From contig JAMDDF010000051.1 of the NCBI GenBank assembly GCA_023489205.1, positions 1 to 7,781 on the forward strand: 7,781 nucleotides of DNA, written 5' to 3'. The position numbers and the translations under genes are program-made. Source of the stretch: Actinomycetota bacterium. Its GTDB lineage: Bacteria; Actinomycetota; Acidimicrobiia; Acidimicrobiales; Palsa-688. Below are positions 5,838 to 7,781 of this stretch, piece after piece. The stretch's first letter is position 1. Every line of letters starts with the position of its first letter. The notes below the pieces were generated by a model. It was not told the origin of the DNA and did not search any database. It was given only the letters and a program-made list of their open reading frames with translations.

Positions 5838-5876
5838 CTGCTACCCAGGCTGCTACCCCCAGGCTGCTACCCCAGG
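5838..5876. repeat. Short tandem repeat between NUDIX gene and dprA
   Basis: Three direct units of CTGCTACCC(C/CC)AGG, 12, 14 and 13 nt long, lie at 5838-5849, 5850-5863 and 5864-5876. They differ only in the length of the C-run. Two decayed copies (AGCCCAG-like) continue to 5904, across the end of dprA. The array fills the convergent spacer, where no gene is disrupted. Slippage is the simplest origin. Confidence 0.85.
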
Positions 5877-5892
5877 CTGGCTGTTAGCCCAG
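5877..5892. terminator. Possible weak bidirectional hairpin between convergent genes
   Basis: CTGGCT, loop GTT, AGCCCAG forms a 6-bp stem with one bulged C, placed just after the dprA stop and about 90 nt after the NUDIX stop. Location between convergent genes suits a shared terminator, but there is no T-tract on either side, so the assignment is weak. Confidence 0.2.
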
Positions 5893-5894
5893 TG

Positions 5895-7103
5895 CTAGCC
5901 CAGGCGGCGCCACCAGCCGTCCTCGCTACTTGCTACTACGCCATCAGCTTCCAATTGCTCGAGCACCACCACCGCTGCCCCAACCGGCAGACCTGACCGC
6001 TCGACCAGCTCCTCCAGGCAAAGTGGCCGCCAACCCAAAGCCGCCAGTACTTTTCCGGCGAGTGGCGCAGGCGCGAGTGGGGCAAGCTCCGAGGGAGCGG
6101 TGTTCCCCTCATCGCCTGGCCGACCATCTCGGCCAACCGCCATGAGGGCGCCCGCCGACAAACCAAGCGCGTCAAGCACGTCCTGCGCCCCACGCACCGG
6201 GGTAGCACCATCCCGGAGCAGTGTATTGGTGCCGGCCGATGCCGGAGAGCGGACGGAACCGGGTACCGCAGCGACCTCGACCCCGGCCCGCAGAGCAGCG
6301 TCTACGGTATGCCATGAACCTCCCGTTATGTGTGACTCGACCACGACTACCATCCGAGCCAGCCCAGCGATCACACGGTTGCGCGAAGGGAACCGCCACG
6401 ACTGTGCAGGGGTACCGGGGGGCGTTTCAGAAATGACGGCCCCAGAACTGACTATCTGCTTCCAAAGCCCGGCGTGCTGGCGAGGGTAGACGACGTCAAC
6501 ACCGCTCGCCGCAACTCCCACGGTGGCCGCTCCTCGTTCACCCGCCTCTTGCAGCCCAGCCAGGGCACCCGCGTGCGCGGAGCCATCGATACCGAGCGCA
6601 AGGCCCGACACCACACATACACCAGCCATAGCCAGCTCCTTCGCTAACTGGTACGCAATGCCCGCGCCTTCGGGGGTACACCGCCGGGTACCAACGACGG
6701 CCACCACTGGGCAACGCTCGGCCCATGTCAGGTCGCCAGCACAAAAAAGCACGCCAGGTGGCGCCGGCCCGCTGGCCAGTACCCCTGGGTAGCTAGGACC
6801 GCCAAGCCAGACCACCCCGATGCCGTGCTCGCTGCAGCGCCGCCAGAGGGCTCCAACGTCCATGAGCTGTGCAGCTCTCAGCCACCGTTCATACGCCGCC
6901 GCGTCCCCACCAACTTTCGCCCCAATCCCTTTCGCCCCAATCCCCTTCGGCGGGATGGCCTTCCCTTCAAGGACCATCTCCCAGGCATCCTCAGGCGGGT
7001 GCCCCGTGAGCAACGCCGCCAGCCAACCCGGCCCTACCCCAGGTAGAGCCGCTAAGGCAGCCGCATAGGCTGCTGTGGGCAAGCCGGCAGCCACCCCCGT
7101 CAC
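5895..7103 (-). CDS. dprA: DNA-processing protein DprA
   Basis: DprA binds incoming single-stranded DNA in the cytoplasm during natural transformation and loads RecA on it. The 402-residue protein has the expected parts: an N-terminal helix-hairpin-helix-like stretch (AALPGVGPGWLAALL, 18-32), the Rossmann-like DprA core (about 95-310) and a C-terminal winged-helix domain (about 346-400). Core motifs are VVGTRRCTPEG at 136-146, VVSGLALGIDGSAHAGAL at 164-181, FPSRNRVIAGLARMVVVVES at 238-257 and VPGSVRSPASAGTNTLLRDG at 280-299. TGGSWHT at 260-266 replaces the common SGSLIT segment. A small in-frame duplication gives GIGAKGIGAK at 54-63. The start is GTG at 7103, overlapping the comM stop by 4 nt (GTGA), so the pair is probably coupled. 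Many non-competent bacteria also keep dprA, so competence is not proven. Confident on the family. Confidence 0.95.
   Translation of the reverse strand: MTGVAAGLPTAAYAAALAALPGVGPGWLAALLTGHPPEDAWEMVLEGKAIPPKGIGAKGIGAKVGGDAAAYERWLRAAQLMDVGALWRRCSEHGIGVVWLGGPSYPGVLASGPAPPGVLFCAGDLTWAERCPVVAVVGTRRCTPEGAGIAYQLAKELAMAGVCVVSGLALGIDGSAHAGALAGLQEAGERGAATVGVAASGVDVVYPRQHAGLWKQIVSSGAVISETPPGTPAQSWRFPSRNRVIAGLARMVVVVESHITGGSWHTVDAALRAGVEVAAVPGSVRSPASAGTNTLLRDGATPVRGAQDVLDALGLSAGALMAVGRDGRPGDEGNTAPSELAPLAPAPLAGKVLAALGWRPLCLEELVERSGLPVGAAVVVLEQLEADGVVASSEDGWWRRLG
6914..6943 (-). repeat. Two perfect 15-nt tandem copies inside dprA
   Basis: The unit CTTTCGCCCCAATCC occurs at 6914-6928 and 6929-6943 without mismatch and encodes GIGAK twice, in the linker between the N-terminal domain and the Rossmann core. 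The frame is preserved. Confidence 0.9.
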
Positions 7104-7781
7104 GAAACCACCCGAAGGTCGCGTTGTGCCGGAGGTACGAGAGCGCGCTCACTGTCATAATCCAGGATCCCCGTTGCGCGCAGAGCTAAGGAGATGAGCA
7201 CGTGCTCTTCGCCAAGTGGTACATCGTCGCTGGCGAGATCTGCGACGGTGAGAGCCACCCTCCGCGTGCGGTCGAGGCCACGTGCGGAGAGGCGGCCATC
7301 TCGCAGCCGACGCTCGAGGAGACGTCTCGCCCCTGCGCTCAGGGGCGCCAATTCGGCAAGCTTTGCGGACGGAAGCTCGGAGTTCGAGCGCAGTCCGCGC
7401 TCGCGCGCTCGTCGCCTCGCCCTGTCGACTCGCTCTGCTACCACGAAGGTCGGCTCACCCACGCCCAGAGCGGGACTGGACCCCACCTCGGCAGTCCCCA
7501 GCAGCTCTTGGACTTCGGGCCGTGTGACCCTCACACGCAAGTCAAAGCGGTCGAGCAGAGGCCCCGAGATGCGGCTCACATACCTGGCGCGCGCTGCCGG
7601 CGGGCAGCGACAAGACCCGGGAGAACCGTCCGCTCCACAACGGCACGCGTTCATCGCTGCTACCAAAATGAAACGAGCCGGGAAGGCTGCCGTCGCGCTG
7701 GCTCGGCAAACCACGACGCGCCCCTCTTCTAGTGGCTGGCGTAGGTTGTCCAGCACCGCTCCGGGGAACTCCGCAAGCTCG
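7100..7781 (-). CDS. comM: ComM/YifB family Mg-chelatase-like AAA+ ATPase, C-terminal part (5' end outside window)
   Basis: ComM is a hexameric AAA+ helicase that promotes branch migration during integration of transforming DNA. The frame is open to the right edge, so about 226 C-terminal residues of a protein usually near 500 are seen; the S5-like N-terminal domain and Walker A and B motifs are outside. The visible part starts with ELAEFPGAVLDNLRQPLEEG (7780-7721), then FILVAAMNACRCG with a Cys-x-Cys-x8-Cys-x-Cys pattern typical of the family, and SRISGPLLDRFDLRVRV holding the conserved arginines of the ATPase. The Mg_chelatase_C helical domain follows, with SARGLDRTRRVALTVADL. The TGA stop overlaps the dprA GTG by 4 nt. 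A GTG at 7756 is an internal Val codon of the conserved FPGAVLDNLRQP segment, not the true start. Confidence 0.94.
   Translation of the reverse strand, partial: ELAEFPGAVLDNLRQPLEEGRVVVCRASATAAFPARFILVAAMNACRCGADGSPGSCRCPPAARARYVSRISGPLLDRFDLRVRVTRPEVQELLGTAEVGSSPALGVGEPTFVVAERVDRARRRARERGLRSNSELPSAKLAELAPLSAGARRLLERRLRDGRLSARGLDRTRRVALTVADLASDDVPLGEEHVLISLALRATGILDYDSERALVPPAQRDLRVVS

Noticed and set aside
7202..7732. Plus-strand open frame (176 residues) opposite comM
   Set aside because: Antisense to conserved ComM motifs; no recognisable protein features.

Overview
The window is GC-rich and tightly packed. It reads as a chromosomal housekeeping locus of a Gram-positive high-GC bacterium (Actinomycetota). 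I infer this from the gene order (comM, dprA, xerC, whiG, rpsB, tsf, pyrH, frr on one strand), from a sigma factor of the WhiG/FliA type placed just before rpsB, and from the DprA and NUDIX sequence styles. A deep or uncultured actinobacterial lineage (for example Acidimicrobiia-like) is possible, but I cannot fix the class from sequence alone.

All genes except one are on the minus strand, so transcription runs from high to low coordinates. At the right edge is the C-terminal part of ComM (7100-7781, 5' end outside the window). It overlaps dprA (5895-7103) by 4 nt. Both families act in processing DNA taken up by natural transformation. A NUDIX hydrolase gene (5298-5789) then lies on the plus strand and breaks the run. 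It is flanked by a convergent spacer with a short tandem repeat (5790-5894) and a divergent spacer of 276 nt rich in inverted and direct repeats (5022-5297). Next come xerC (3885-5021), a chromosome-dimer-resolution tyrosine recombinase with an unusual repeat-rich insertion, and whiG (3103-3885), which overlaps the xerC stop codon by 1 nt.

After a 158-nt spacer, the translation and nucleotide block follows: rpsB (1882-2943, with a C-terminal extension of about 120 residues), tsf (1026-1835), pyrH (288-1022) and the first half of frr (1-288). The pyrH stop and frr start overlap by 1 nt. The block supplies ribosomal protein S2, EF-Ts, UMP kinase and ribosome recycling factor, a classic bacterial operon.

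I see no CRISPR array, insertion sequence, tRNA, rRNA or toxin-defence system, and no clear undescribed system. The unusual points are the enlarged XerC linker built partly of tandem repeats, a cluster of short tandem duplications between about 4.3 and 6.95 kb, the low-complexity tail of S2, and the hairpin-dense spacer between xerC and the NUDIX gene.
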